A stretch of DNA of 64,000 nt from Mesorhizobium loti CJ3sym (GCF_000472785.1 NZ_AXAL01000032.1:1-64000); one strand, 5' to 3'; shown: positions 43,101-52,977, counted from the first letter of the stretch. Made by a program: numbers and translations. The notes: generated by a model from the letters alone, not told the origin.

Positions 43101-44351
43101 TTATCCCCTGTAGACCAATCCTTGTGGATCGATCTCCGGCTTTCGCCCGGCGACGAGGTCGGCCAGGAATTTTCCCGAGCCGCAGGCCATGGTCCAGCCG
43201 ACATGGCCGTGGCCGGTGTCGAGATAAAGGTTGCGGTATTTTGCCTGACCGATGACCGGCACCGAGTTCGGCATCATTGGCCGCAGACCCGCCCAGAGCA
43301 CGGCCTTCTTCTCATCAAAGGCGCCGGGGAACAGATCCTTGCCGGTCCTGAACATGGTGGCAAAGTCGCTCGGTTTGTGGGTGCGGTCGAAGCCGGTGAA
43401 TTCGGCGGTCGAAGCCAGCCGCAATCGATTGCCAAGGCGCGAATAGGCCATCAGCTGGTCCTCGTCGGCGCCGCCCATGGTTGGCCCCTTGCTCTCGTCT
43501 TCAAGGGGAACCGTCGCCGTGTACCCTTTCACCGGATAGACTGGCAGGTCGATGCCATAGCGGCGGCCGAGCAGGCCACTTTCCGGACCCATCGAGATGA
43601 CGACTGCGTCACCCGTCACCGGTCCGGCTGAGGTCATCACCGCGCGCACCCGGTCGCCCTCGATGTCGAGGCCTTGAACCGTCGTGTCATAGAGAAATTT
43701 CACGCCGAGCTTTTCGGCCGCATAGGCAGCGAGCCCGTCGACGAAGATCCGGGAATCACCGGTCTGGTCGATCGGCGAATAGACGCCGCCGGCGATCTTT
43801 TCCTTCACCCCGGCGAGGCCGGGTTCCAGCTCGACCAGCCGGTCGCGGCCGACGATCTCGATCGGCAGGCCGTGCTCGGCCAGATAGCGATAATTGTCGG
43901 TGCCGGTGTCGAGACTGTGCTGCGAGCGGAAGAAGTAGAGAATGCCTTTCTTGCGCTCGTCATAGTGGATGCCGGTATCGGCCGAGATGGCGTTGATGCA
44001 GTCGCGCGAATAGAGCGCCAGACGCAGCTTGACCTGGCTGTTGGCGCGCAGGCGCTCTCTTGTGCACTGGCGCAGGAAGCGCAGGCTCCAGGCGAGAAAA
44101 TAGGGATCGAAGCGCAGCCGCACCTTGATGCCGAGATCGTGGTTGTACAGTGCGCGCAAAAATGTCGTCAGCGCCGCCGGCGAGGCCCAGGCGGTGGCAT
44201 CACCCGGCGACACTAGGCCGGCATTCGACTGGCTGGTGCCGCGCGCCGGCGCCGCATGGCGCTCGATCACGGTGACTTCGTGGCCGTCGCTGGCCAGATA
44301 ATAGGCGGCCGCCGTACCGACAACACCGGCTCCGAGCACCGTTATTTTCAT
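43101..44351 (-). CDS. dadA: D-amino acid dehydrogenase
   Basis: The 416-residue FAD-dependent DAO-family enzyme begins with the Rossmann motif VLGAGVVGTAAAYYLA. It shows SQSNAGLVSPGDATAWASP, LPVYPVKGYTATVPL, and the C-terminal DTGHGHVGWTMACGSG typical of DadA. It oxidises D-amino acids to 2-oxo acids and ammonia at the inner membrane. Start at 44351 follows GGGGATGGC. It is the first gene of an operon with the racemase, 2 bp apart, so a racemise-then-oxidise catabolic route is likely. Confidence 0.9.
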   Translation of the reverse strand: MKITVLGAGVVGTAAAYYLASDGHEVTVIERHAAPARGTSQSNAGLVSPGDATAWASPAALTTFLRALYNHDLGIKVRLRFDPYFLAWSLRFLRQCTRERLRANSQVKLRLALYSRDCINAISADTGIHYDERKKGILYFFRSQHSLDTGTDNYRYLAEHGLPIEIVGRDRLVELEPGLAGVKEKIAGGVYSPIDQTGDSRIFVDGLAAYAAEKLGVKFLYDTTVQGLDIEGDRVRAVMTSAGPVTGDAVVISMGPESGLLGRRYGIDLPVYPVKGYTATVPLEDESKGPTMGGADEDQLMAYSRLGNRLRLASTAEFTGFDRTHKPSDFATMFRTGKDLFPGAFDEKKAVLWAGLRPMMPNSVPVIGQAKYRNLYLDTGHGHVGWTMACGSGKFLADLVAGRKPEIDPQGLVYRG

Positions 44352-44451
44352 GCCATCCCCCAAAGCTCTTCGCGGCGCGGCGCCTCCACGCCGGATCGCG
44401 AATGCTTTCCATAGCGCTTCGCCGCGCGCCTTGCGAGCCCTGAGGGTTGGC

Positions 44452-45447
44452 TCAGCCCCGCGCGGAATTCTTGCTGGTCAGGATACGTTCCCACGCGAGC
44501 GCGTCGGCAACGATCTGGTCGAGGTCGTCGCGTTGCGGGGTCCAGCCGAGTTCCGCCCGGGCAAGGTCCGAGTTGGCGACCACCGCAGCGGCGTCGCCAG
44601 GGCGCCGATCGCCCATCTTCACCTCGAAATCATGGCCGAAGGCGCGGCGCACGCTGTCAATGACCTCGAGCACCGAATAGCCATGGCTGTAGCCGCAATT
44701 GGCAACGAGGCTTTGTCCCCCGGCGCGTAGCCGCTGCAAGGCGAGGCGATGCGCCGCGGCCAGATCGCTGACATGGATATAGTCGCGCATGCAGGTGCCA
44801 TCAGGCGTTTCATAATCGGTGCCGAACACCTGCATGAACGGCCGCTTGCCGAGCGCGGTCTCGCAGGCAACCTTGATCAGATGCGTGGCGCCCGGCGTCG
44901 ACTGGCCGGTGCGACCCTTGGGATCGGCGCCGGCAACGTTGAAGTAGCGCAGCGCCGTGTACCGCAAGGGATGTGCCATCGCCGCATCGCGCAGCATCCA
45001 TTCGCTCATCAGCTTGGACAGGCCATAGGGCGATTCCGGCGCCAGGCGGGCATCCTCGCGTACCGGCTCCAGCCCGGCGCCACCATAGACGGCGGCGGTC
45101 GAGGAAAAAATGAAGTTGGGCACGCCCTCGCGCACCGCGGTTTCGATCAGCGTGCGGGACTTCGAGGTGTTGTTCTCGTAATAGGCGAGCGGGTCGGCGA
45201 CCGATTCCGGAACCACAATCGAGCCGGCGAAATGGATGATGGCGTCGACATGGTTGTCCCTGATGATCGAGCCGACCAATTCCTTGTCGGCGACATCGCC
45301 GACGACGAGCTTTGCCTCCGGCGCCACCGCCCACTCGAAGCCTGTCGAAAGCCGGTCGAGAACGACCACGCTCTCGCCCGCATCCAGCAATTCCCAGACC
45401 ATGTGGCTGCCGATATAGCCGGCCCCCCCTGTCACCAAAACTGTCAT
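44452..45447 (-). CDS. galE: UDP-glucose 4-epimerase
   Basis: The 331-residue extended SDR enzyme shows the NAD motif VTGGAGYIGSHMVWEL, the catalytic Tyr/Lys in PYGLSKLMSE, and the substrate-site segment FNVAGADPKGRTGQ. It interconverts UDP-glucose and UDP-galactose for polysaccharide and lipopolysaccharide synthesis. It ends about 100 bp from dadA and is divergent from hemA. Confidence 0.92.
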   Translation of the reverse strand: MTVLVTGGAGYIGSHMVWELLDAGESVVVLDRLSTGFEWAVAPEAKLVVGDVADKELVGSIIRDNHVDAIIHFAGSIVVPESVADPLAYYENNTSKSRTLIETAVREGVPNFIFSSTAAVYGGAGLEPVREDARLAPESPYGLSKLMSEWMLRDAAMAHPLRYTALRYFNVAGADPKGRTGQSTPGATHLIKVACETALGKRPFMQVFGTDYETPDGTCMRDYIHVSDLAAAHRLALQRLRAGGQSLVANCGYSHGYSVLEVIDSVRRAFGHDFEVKMGDRRPGDAAAVVANSDLARAELGWTPQRDDLDQIVADALAWERILTSKNSARG

Positions 45448-45576
45448 CCGCGACCTCGCATCTCAAGATTTATCGGAAACTGTCTCAAACCCCGCTCTAC
45501 TGGAAAGCCCGCCGCATGGCCATTAGAACTCGTGGTAACCGGCATGACCGGCATGTGGCATCGTCCTGAAACAAAG

Positions 45577-45590
45577 TTGATCCACATCAA
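45577..45590 (+). promoter_or_regulatory. FixK/FNR box upstream of hemA
   Basis: TTGATCCACATCAA is a perfect TTGAT-N4-ATCAA anaerobox, 124 bp upstream of the hemA start. In rhizobia hemA is known to be induced under low oxygen through FixK/FnrN-type regulators, so the site fits. It also lies 130 bp from the divergent galE start. Confidence 0.8.
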
Positions 45591-45713
45591 GGGAATAGGC
45601 CACGATCCGTGGTCGTTAGGAACAGGTCAGGGGCGTGGCATTTTGACCAAAAAGGTCCGGTGGACGACTATTAGGGCAATGATTATGATCCCGCGCAAAA
45701 TTGGGAAGTCGAC

Positions 45714-46991
45714 ATGAACTACCAGCGGTTCTTCGAAGAAGCGATCGACCAGCTCCATGCAGAGCGTCGCTATCGCGTCTTCGCCGACCTTGAGCGCATC
45801 GCGGGCAAGTTTCCGCGCGCCATATGGCGTTCCAATGGCCGTGCCGAGGAAATCACCGTCTGGTGCTCCAACGACTATCTCGGCATGGGCCAGCATCCCG
45901 ATGTCATCGCCGCGTTCCAGAATGCGGCCGGCAAGATGGGTTCGGGCGCCGGCGGCACCCGCAACATTTCGGGTACCAGCAACCCGCTGGTCGAGCTTGA
46001 ACTGGAGCTTGCCGACCTGCACGGCAAGGAAGCGGCACTGGTCTTCACCTCCGGCTTCGTTTCCAACGAAGCCTCGATCTCGACCATCGCCCGGCTTTTG
46101 CCCAATTGCCTGATCATCTCGGACGAGTTGAACCATGCCTCGATGATAGAAGGCGTGCGGCGCTCGGGCGCCGAAAAGAAGATCTTCCGCCACAATGACG
46201 TCGCGCATCTGGAAAGCCTGCTGCAGGCGGCGGGTCGCGAACGCGCCAAGCTGATCGTCTTCGAAAGCGTCTATTCGATGGACGGCGACATCGCGCCGAT
46301 CAGGCAGATCGTCGAGCTCGCCGAGCGCTACAATGCCATGACCTATATCGACGAGGTCCATGCTGTCGGCATGTACGGACCGCGCGGCGGCGGCATTACC
46401 GAGCGCGAGGGCATCGCCGACCGGATCGACATCATCGAAGGGACGCTTGCCAAGGCATTCGGCACGCTGGGCGGCTATATCACCGGCACCAGTGCGGTGA
46501 TCGACGCGGTGCGTTCGTACGCGCCGGGCTTCATCTTCACCACGGCGCTGCCGCCGGCGATCGCCGCGGCGGCCACGACCTCGATCCGCCATTTGAAGCG
46601 CTCCCAGGCCGAGCGCGACGCCCAGCAGCAGCAGGCGAGCCGGACCAAGCAGATCCTGTCGGCGGCCGGCTTGCCGGTGATGGAATCGCCAACCCATATC
46701 GTGCCGCTCCTGGTGGGTGACCCCGAGCTTTGCAAGATGGCCAGCGACCGCCTGCTCGGCGTGCACGGCATCTACATCCAGCCGATCAACTACCCGACGG
46801 TGCCGCGCGGCACGGAGCGGCTGCGCATCACGCCGACGCCGTTCCATTCGGACACGCTGATCGCGGGACTGCAGGACGCGCTGGTCGAGACATGGGATGC
46901 GCTTGGCATTCCCTATGGCTCCGCCGGCCGGCCCGCAGTGGCCAAGAGCGATCGGATTGTTCCGCTTCTGGTGACCAAGTCGGGCGGCTGA
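45714..46991 (+). CDS. hemA: 5-aminolevulinate synthase
   Basis: The 425-residue PLP enzyme condenses glycine with succinyl-CoA, the first haem step in alphaproteobacteria (Shemin pathway). Family features include VWCSNDYLGMGQHP, GTRNISGTSNPLVELE and YIDEVHAVGMYGPRG. The PLP lysine is in EGTLAKAFGTLGG. Length and N-terminus (MNYQRFFEEAIDQL) are as expected. The upstream FixK/FNR box suggests oxygen-controlled expression. It converges on an aminotransferase gene, with a shared hairpin between them. Confidence 0.95.
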   Translation: MNYQRFFEEAIDQLHAERRYRVFADLERIAGKFPRAIWRSNGRAEEITVWCSNDYLGMGQHPDVIAAFQNAAGKMGSGAGGTRNISGTSNPLVELELELADLHGKEAALVFTSGFVSNEASISTIARLLPNCLIISDELNHASMIEGVRRSGAEKKIFRHNDVAHLESLLQAAGRERAKLIVFESVYSMDGDIAPIRQIVELAERYNAMTYIDEVHAVGMYGPRGGGITEREGIADRIDIIEGTLAKAFGTLGGYITGTSAVIDAVRSYAPGFIFTTALPPAIAAAATTSIRHLKRSQAERDAQQQQASRTKQILSAAGLPVMESPTHIVPLLVGDPELCKMASDRLLGVHGIYIQPINYPTVPRGTERLRITPTPFHSDTLIAGLQDALVETWDALGIPYGSAGRPAVAKSDRIVPLLVTKSGG

Positions 46992-47004
46992 GCCCGTTTT
47001 GAAA

Positions 47005-47031
47005 CTCCGGCGGCCACATGGCTCGCCGGAG
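47005..47031. terminator. bidirectional hairpin between hemA and aminotransferase
   Basis: CTCCGGCG (47005-47012) pairs with CGCCGGAG (47024-47031) between the two convergent genes. T-runs on either side are weak, but position and symmetry suit a shared terminator. Confidence 0.6.
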
Positions 47032-47057
47032 AGACTTTCAATCCCGATTCCGTCAGA

Positions 47058-48224
47058 TCAAACAGTCTTCATCCATTTCGCCAGCCGGTGCGAAGCTTCC
47101 TCGATCTGATCGAGGCGGCGGTGGAAGCACAGCCTGAGGAAGGCTTCGCCGCCGGGACCAAAGGCGGTGCCGGGCGCCAGGCCGACATTGGCCTTGTCGA
47201 CGATGTCGAAGGCAGCCGTGCGGGAATCGGTGATGCCGTCGACGGTGAAGAACAGATAGAAGGCGCCCTGCGGCACGGTAAACCGGGCGCGGCCGGTGGC
47301 GCCAAGAATGCCACAGACCAGATCGCGTGCCTCCCTAGCCCGCTCCACCTGTTCAGTGACGAAAGCATCGCCCTCGTCGAGCGCGGCAACGGCGCCGCGC
47401 TGCATGAACTGGGCGACGCCGGAGTTCGAATATTGGATCAGGTTCTCGAACACCTGCTGCAGGCTCGGATGCGTCTTGATCCAGCCAACGCGCCAGCCGG
47501 TCATCGACCAGTTCTTGGAAAAGGAGTTGACGAACAGGATGCGGTCTTCCGCCGTCGCGATGTCGAGGAAGGACGGCGCCCGGCCATGGCCATAGTGGAA
47601 CAGCGAATAGATCTCGTCGGCAATGATCCAGACGTTCTTGGCGCGCGCGAGATCGAGGATCCCCTGCAAGGTCTCATGATCGGCGGTCCAGCCGGTCGGG
47701 TTCGACGGCGTGTTGATGAACAGCGCCTTGGTACGCGGCGTGATCGCCGCCGCGATCTTCTCGACATCGCAGGACCAGCCATTGCCGGAATGGTCGAGCG
47801 TGACCGCCACCGGAACGGCGCCCGACAGGGCAGCGGCGGCATCGAAATTCGGCCAGGCTGGCGACAGATAGATCACCTCGTCGCCCGAGCCGGCGAGAGC
47901 GGTCAGCGACATCTGGATGGCATGCATGCCTGATCCGGTGACGATGAATTGTTCCTCGGGGAACGTCTTGCCGAAATGCCTGGCGTAGTAGCGTGACAGC
48001 GCCTGCCTGAGATCGGGAATACCCCGCTGCCAGGTGTAGAATGTTTCGCCGCCGGCCAACGCCTTCGACGCGGCATCGGTGATGAAGGCGGGTGTCGGCA
48101 GATCACCCTCGCCGGCCCAAAGCGGGATCAGACCCTCACGCAGGCGGCCGTAGTTGACGACAGCGACAATGCCGCTTTCAGGTGCGGCACGGGCTTCGGC
48201 GCGAAAGCTGTCGATCAGGCTCAT
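47058..48224 (-). CDS. class I/II PLP-dependent aminotransferase
   Basis: The 388-residue fold-I aminotransferase of the aspartate-aminotransferase superfamily shows NTPSNPTGW, IIADEIYSLFHYG and the PLP-lysine segment VNSFSKNWSMTGWRVGW. The C-terminal Arg that binds the substrate carboxylate is in FLRLCFHRRLDQIEEA. Substrate is not deducible. Start at 48224 is an ATG 6 bases inside the longest frame. Confidence 0.85.
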   Translation of the reverse strand: MSLIDSFRAEARAAPESGIVAVVNYGRLREGLIPLWAGEGDLPTPAFITDAASKALAGGETFYTWQRGIPDLRQALSRYYARHFGKTFPEEQFIVTGSGMHAIQMSLTALAGSGDEVIYLSPAWPNFDAAAALSGAVPVAVTLDHSGNGWSCDVEKIAAAITPRTKALFINTPSNPTGWTADHETLQGILDLARAKNVWIIADEIYSLFHYGHGRAPSFLDIATAEDRILFVNSFSKNWSMTGWRVGWIKTHPSLQQVFENLIQYSNSGVAQFMQRGAVAALDEGDAFVTEQVERAREARDLVCGILGATGRARFTVPQGAFYLFFTVDGITDSRTAAFDIVDKANVGLAPGTAFGPGGEAFLRLCFHRRLDQIEEASHRLAKWMKTV

Positions 48225-48278
48225 GGACAAATCCGTTTTTGATTTAGGGTAGCCGCTCTTTACCAGATGCTTGAACAG

Positions 48279-48308
48279 AAAACCCCGGCCGCGAACGGCC
48301 GGGGTTTT
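48279..48308 (-). terminator. rho-independent terminator of mscL
   Basis: A long GC stem is flanked by A- and T-runs: AAAACCCCGGCCG, loop CGAA, CGGCCGGGGTTTT. It lies 23 bp beyond the mscL stop and has a U-tract in that direction. The symmetric flanks could work both ways. Confidence 0.9.
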
Positions 48309-48330
48309 GGTCCAGCAATACCTGGCTGAA

Positions 48331-48753
48331 TTACCGCTTTGCGAGCAGATCGCGGATTTCGGTGAGCAGCGCTACATCGGCAGGCGGCGGCGCTGCGGGG
48401 GCCGCAGGCTTCTCGCGCTCGAGCCTCTTGCGCAGATTGTTCACGGCCTTGACCATCAGGAAGATGATGAAGGCGAGGATGATGAAGTTCAGGACCGCGG
48501 TGATGAAGCTGCCGTAGGCGAGCACGGCGCCGTGCGCCTTGGCATCAGCCAGCGTCGCGGCTTTGTTGTCCAAGGACAGAGGCAGGAAATAATTGTTGAA
48601 ATCCAGTCCGCCGAAAATCGCACCGACGATCGGCATGATGACGTCGTCGACCAGCGACTTGACGATAGTGCCAAAGGAAGCGCCGATGATGACGCCGACC
48701 GCAAGGTCCATCACATTGCCTTTGGAAATGAATTCCTGGAATTCTTTCAGCAT
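48331..48753 (-). CDS. mscL: large-conductance mechanosensitive channel
   Basis: The 140-residue inner-membrane channel has the conserved N-terminus LKEFQEFISKGNVMDLAVGV. Its first transmembrane helix is IIGASFGTIVKSLVDDVIMP, and the second is about FITAVLNFIILAFIIFLMV. A Pro/Ala linker and cytoplasmic helix (ALLTEIRDLLAKR) follow. It opens under membrane tension in hypo-osmotic shock. Start at 48753 follows AAGGAGGGTCGA; the longer frame to 48999 is not coding. A strong terminator follows. Confidence 0.95.
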   Translation of the reverse strand: MLKEFQEFISKGNVMDLAVGVIIGASFGTIVKSLVDDVIMPIVGAIFGGLDFNNYFLPLSLDNKAATLADAKAHGAVLAYGSFITAVLNFIILAFIIFLMVKAVNNLRKRLEREKPAAPAAPPPADVALLTEIRDLLAKR

Positions 48754-49007
48754 TCGACCCTCCTTGTCATGGCCGGCCGTGCTGCCGCTCCGTCCTTGCG
48801 GCATCGACCTGAAGGCAACATAACAAAAACCTGCGGTTGCAACATCGGCAAAAAGGAGAAAACAACTGCTTTCTCCTTCCGTTACGGCAACTTGACCTTT
48901 CTCCTGAATCTTACACCTGCGGTCATGCTGCCAAAGCCGCAATGGACTCCAGCGCCAAGCTGTGATTGCGTCCGGACAAGCCGGATGGAAAGACGGCAAA
49001 GGAGGAA

Positions 49008-52000
49008 ATGCCAGGCGTGCAGGGCTTGTTCATCGTCATCATTGCGATCGCCTATGTGACGCTGCTGTTCGCCATCGCCAGCCTGGGCGACCGCCGTTCG
49101 GCCATTTCAGGGCCGGGCCGGGCACGACCGTTCATCTATGCGCTCAGTCTGGCCATCTACTGCACCTCGTGGACCTTTTTCGGCTCGGTCGGTCTCTCGT
49201 CCGAACGCGGCCTCGAATTCCTCGGCATCTATACCGGCCCGGTGCTGGTGTTCGTGTTCGGTTTTCCGCTGCTCAACCGCATCGTGCGGCTGGCCAAGAC
49301 CGAGAAGATCACCTCGATTGCCGACTTCCTCGGTGCGCGCTACGGCAAAAGCTTCACCGTCGCCGCGATCGCCACGCTGATCGCCACGATCGGGGCAGTG
49401 CCCTATATCGCGCTGCAACTGAAGGCGATCTCGGGTTCGGTCAGCCTGATGGTCGAGCATTATACAGGATCGCCTCCCTCCTTCGATCCGTTCGTCAGCG
49501 ACATCTCGCTGGTCGTCGCCATGCTGCTGGCGCTGTTTGCCGTGCTGTTCGGCACCCGCCATGCCGACGCCACCGAACACCAGGACGGGCTGGTGCTGGC
49601 GGTGGCGGTCGAGACGGTGGTCAAGCTCGCCGCCTTCCTGGCGATCGGCCTGATGGTCACCTTCCTGATCTTCGGCGGTCCGGGCGACATGTTCGCAAAG
49701 CTGGCGCAGAATGGGCAGGTGCGGCAGGCGATGGGCTACAACACTTCGCTTGCCACCTGGCTGGTGCTGACGGGCCTCAGCGGCTGTGCCATCATCATGC
49801 TGCCGCGGCAGTTCTACGTCACCATCGTCGAGAATCGCGGCGAAGCCGAGTTGCGCACCGCGACCTGGGTGTTTCCGCTCTACCTGGTGGCGATCAACCT
49901 GTTCGTGCTGCCGATCGCCTTCGCCGGCCTATCGCTGGTCGGCACCGGGACCAGCAGCGATCTCTATGTGCTGTCGCTGCCCCTGTTCAGCGGCCATGAT
50001 TTTTTGGCTATGGCCGCCTTCATCGGCGGGCTGTCGGCGGCAACAGCCATGGTGATCGTCGAAAGCGTGGCGCTGTCGATCATGATCTCCAACGACCTCG
50101 TCATTCCGCTGTTCGTGCGTCGCCTGCTCAAGACCTCGACCTCCGAGAACGAGGACTGGTCGACGCTGATCCTTAATGTGCGGCGCGGGGCGATCTTCAT
50201 CCTGTTGTTCATCGCCTTCCTCTACTACCGCGAGAGTACCAACTCAGCGCGCCTTTCATCGATCGGCCTGATGTCGTTCGCGGCCATCGCCCAATTCGCG
50301 CCGGCGCTGGTCGGCGGGCTGATCTGGCGCGGCGCCAACGGCCGGGGCGCCGCACTCGGTATGGTCGCCGGCATCATCGTCTGGGGCTACACGCTGCTTC
50401 TTCCGTCGCTTGTCGCGCCCGACATCGACATCGTCGTGCATGGGCTGTTCGGCTTCGAGGCGCTGCGGCCGCAGGCGTTGTTCGGCACGGTGGCCGAACC
50501 GCTGAACCACGGCGTGTTGTGGAGCCTGTCGATCAACACGCTGTTTTTCGCCCTTGGCTCGCTGTCACGCGCGTCGGTGCCGCTGGAGCGCATCCAGGCT
50601 TCGATCTTCGTGCCCAGGGATGCGGGCCCGATGCCGAGCCTGCGCCGCTTCCGCACCGCCATCACCGTCAACGACCTCAAGGACACCATCGGGCGCTACC
50701 TGGGCGTCGAGCGCACCGAGCGCTCCTTCCAGTCGTTCGAGAAGACCAACGGCACCTCGCTGCACGGCAAGGAGCAGGCGAGCATGGATGTCATCCGCTT
50801 TTCCGAGCAGCTTTTGGCCAGCGCCGTCGGCTCCTCCTCGGCAAGGCTGATCCTGTCGCTGCTGTTTCGCCGCCATGACCGTGAATCCCGCGATGCCTTC
50901 CGTCTGCTCGACGACGCCACCGAGGCGCTGCAGCACAATCGCGACCTCTTGCAGATCGCGCTCGACCAGATGGAGCAAGGCATCACCGTCTTCGACCGCG
51001 ATTTCCGCCTGATCTGCTGGAACCGCCAATACCGGGCGCTGTTCGACCTGCCCGACGAGATGGGCCAGGTCGGTGTCTCGCTCGACCAGATCCTGCGCCA
51101 TCTCGCCGAGCGCGGTGACATCCCCGCCGACCAGCGCGTGGCGATGCTCAACCGGCTGACCAGCTTCGTCAGCCCCTGGCAGATGGAGCTGAAGACCAGC
51201 GGCCGCATCCTGGAGCTGCGCTCCAATCCGATGCCGGATGGCGGCATCGTTGCCACCTATGCCGACATTTCCGGACGCGTCGAACAGGATCTCGCGCTGA
51301 AACGCGCCAATGAATCGCTGGAGCAGAGGGTCAAGACGCGCACCATCGAGTTGACCCGGGTCAATGAGGAGCTGGCGCAGGCGCAGATGCTGGCCGAAGA
51401 GGCCAATCTCGGCAAGACTCGCTTCCTCGCCTCCGCCGGCCACGACATCCTGCAGCCGCTGAACGCCGCCCGGCTCTACTGCTCCTCGCTGATCGAGAAG
51501 GCCGGCAAGGGCCCGGCCGGCAAGGCCGCGGTTAACATCGAATCCTCGCTGGAATCGGTCGAGACCATCCTCGGCGCCGTGCTCGACATCTCGCGCCTCG
51601 ATGCCGGCGCGATGAAGCCGGACGATACCGCCTTCAACCTCGACGGATTGCTGCGCCAGATCGGCAATGATTTTCGGCCGATGGCGGCGGAGAAGAAGCT
51701 CGGCCTGACGATCATGCCGTCGTCGCTGACAGTGATGACCGACCGCAATCTGTTGCGCCGCCTGATCCAGAACCTCGTTTCCAACGCCATCAAATACACG
51801 CGGCACGGCCGCATCCTGGTCGGCGTTCGGCGGCGCGGGGAACTGGCGGAAATCCAGGTGATCGACACCGGCATCGGTATTGCCGGCGACAAGCTGAACA
51901 CCGTCTTCCATGAGTTCACCCGGCTCGACGAAGGCGCGCGCGAAGCCGAAGGCCTCGGTCTCGGCCTCTCGATCGTCGACCGCATCGCCAGGGTGCTGCG

Positions 52001-52505
52001 CCTGGAGATCCGTATTTTCTCCAATCCGGGCAAGGGTACGCGCTTTTCCGTCATCCTGCCCGTCGCGGCGGTACAGGAGCCGCGACGCGAGGTCGAAACC
52101 AAGGCTCCTGCCCGGGCCGCGGCTTCGCTGGCCGGGCTCAATGTGCTCTGCATCGACAACGACGCCCGCATCCTCGAAGGCATGCGGCTGTTGCTCGAAG
52201 GCTGGGGATGCAAGGTCGACACGGTGTCCGGCTCAAGGGATCTGGAGCGGGCCGTGATACAGCGCCCCGATATCGTGCTTGCTGACTACCATCTCGACGG
52301 CGAAACCGGTCTCGACATCATCGCCCGGCTGCGTGCCATCCATGGCGACCACCTGCCGGCCGTGCTGGTCACCGCCGACCGCTCCAACGAGGTGCGAGCG
52401 GCGGCAGGCGGGCTTGAGATTCCGGTGATCAACAAGCCGCTGAAGCCGGCGGTGCTGCGCTCAATGATGGCCAGGGTCCGGCCGCTGGTATCGGCCGCAG
52501 AATAA
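49008..52505 (+). CDS. Na+/solute-symporter hybrid histidine kinase
   Basis: The protein of about 1165 residues starts with a sodium:solute symporter-like module of about 13 membrane segments (about 1-480). A PAS region follows (DQMEQGITVFDRDFRLICWN, about 660-690) and a coiled linker. The kinase core has the phospho-acceptor His near 812 (SAGHDILQPLNAARL), N-box NLVSNAIKYTRHG, and G-boxes DTGIGIAGDK and GLGLGLSIV. A C-terminal receiver has its Asp near 1093 (LADYHLDGETG). This is the CbrA-like layout, probably sensing a nutrient. ATG at 49008 lies right after AAAGGAGGAA; GTG at 49017 is equally possible. The LuxR-type regulator at 55316-55975 is a likely partner. Confidence 0.88.
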   Translation: MPGVQGLFIVIIAIAYVTLLFAIASLGDRRSAISGPGRARPFIYALSLAIYCTSWTFFGSVGLSSERGLEFLGIYTGPVLVFVFGFPLLNRIVRLAKTEKITSIADFLGARYGKSFTVAAIATLIATIGAVPYIALQLKAISGSVSLMVEHYTGSPPSFDPFVSDISLVVAMLLALFAVLFGTRHADATEHQDGLVLAVAVETVVKLAAFLAIGLMVTFLIFGGPGDMFAKLAQNGQVRQAMGYNTSLATWLVLTGLSGCAIIMLPRQFYVTIVENRGEAELRTATWVFPLYLVAINLFVLPIAFAGLSLVGTGTSSDLYVLSLPLFSGHDFLAMAAFIGGLSAATAMVIVESVALSIMISNDLVIPLFVRRLLKTSTSENEDWSTLILNVRRGAIFILLFIAFLYYRESTNSARLSSIGLMSFAAIAQFAPALVGGLIWRGANGRGAALGMVAGIIVWGYTLLLPSLVAPDIDIVVHGLFGFEALRPQALFGTVAEPLNHGVLWSLSINTLFFALGSLSRASVPLERIQASIFVPRDAGPMPSLRRFRTAITVNDLKDTIGRYLGVERTERSFQSFEKTNGTSLHGKEQASMDVIRFSEQLLASAVGSSSARLILSLLFRRHDRESRDAFRLLDDATEALQHNRDLLQIALDQMEQGITVFDRDFRLICWNRQYRALFDLPDEMGQVGVSLDQILRHLAERGDIPADQRVAMLNRLTSFVSPWQMELKTSGRILELRSNPMPDGGIVATYADISGRVEQDLALKRANESLEQRVKTRTIELTRVNEELAQAQMLAEEANLGKTRFLASAGHDILQPLNAARLYCSSLIEKAGKGPAGKAAVNIESSLESVETILGAVLDISRLDAGAMKPDDTAFNLDGLLRQIGNDFRPMAAEKKLGLTIMPSSLTVMTDRNLLRRLIQNLVSNAIKYTRHGRILVGVRRRGELAEIQVIDTGIGIAGDKLNTVFHEFTRLDEGAREAEGLGLGLSIVDRIARVLRLEIRIFSNPGKGTRFSVILPVAAVQEPRREVETKAPARAAASLAGLNVLCIDNDARILEGMRLLLEGWGCKVDTVSGSRDLERAVIQRPDIVLADYHLDGETGLDIIARLRAIHGDHLPAVLVTADRSNEVRAAAGGLEIPVINKPLKPAVLRSMMARVRPLVSAAE

Positions 52506-52535
52506 GGTCGCCAAGACCCAGGCCCTGCTCTTGGC

Positions 52536-52977
52536 TCAGCGATTTCCAAGGCTTTCAAGGTAAGCGCAGAACATATCGGCCATCGCGTCGGCAAAGGTTT
52601 CGATCTCGGCTGGTGTTCGCGGACTTCCCGAAAAATCCTTTCCCACCGCGCTAAGCGTGGTTGTGATCAGATCGCCCGCCAGGGCACGGACGGCTTCCGA
52701 AGCTTCGGGCAGCGCCTGCCGCAGGAATATCTGAACGGTGCGCTCTCCCGAGGCCCTCGCCTGATGCGCCTCGGGTGCGTCGCGATAGAGAGGGGCGGCG
52801 TCGTTGAGTGCCACCCGCACGGCAGCCTCTTCGCACGCGCGTGGTGGTGAAACGCTGCGCGCCTTCGCTCGCCAAAACCTGAACAGCAGCCTCCAAAATC
52901 GCCGCAACAAGGCCCGTGGCGCGGGCCTGTTTTGGCTGTTTTCTCGTGGAAATCGAAGGGTTTGAGCGTTCCGCCAT
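52536..52977 (-). pseudogene. TetR-family regulator with internal deletion
   Basis: The N-terminal frame (from 52977) reads RKQPKQARATGLVAAILEAA and SEGAQRFTTTRV, the start of a TetR helix-turn-helix. A second frame then picks up abruptly at CEEAAVRVALNDAAPLYRD and ends at ADMFCAYLESLGNR. The recognition-helix segment normally present between these (AGVSxGSLYQYFxxK) is missing, and the frame shifts. About 55-60 codons have been lost. DNA binding is destroyed. It is divergent from the O-methyltransferase gene it probably controlled, which is also broken. Confidence 0.8.

Noticed and set aside
45627..46847. A 406-codon minus-strand frame opposite hemA
   Set aside because: The plus strand encodes a full ALA synthase; the reverse frame is Arg/Asp/Gly-rich shadow sequence.
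48249..48330. A terminator for the aminotransferase gene at 48279-48308
   Set aside because: The aminotransferase is transcribed away from this hairpin; it lies downstream of mscL, which it therefore serves.
50565..51911. A 448-codon minus-strand frame inside the hybrid kinase
   Set aside because: It lies wholly opposite kinase coding sequence with clear H- and N-box motifs; it is a shadow.
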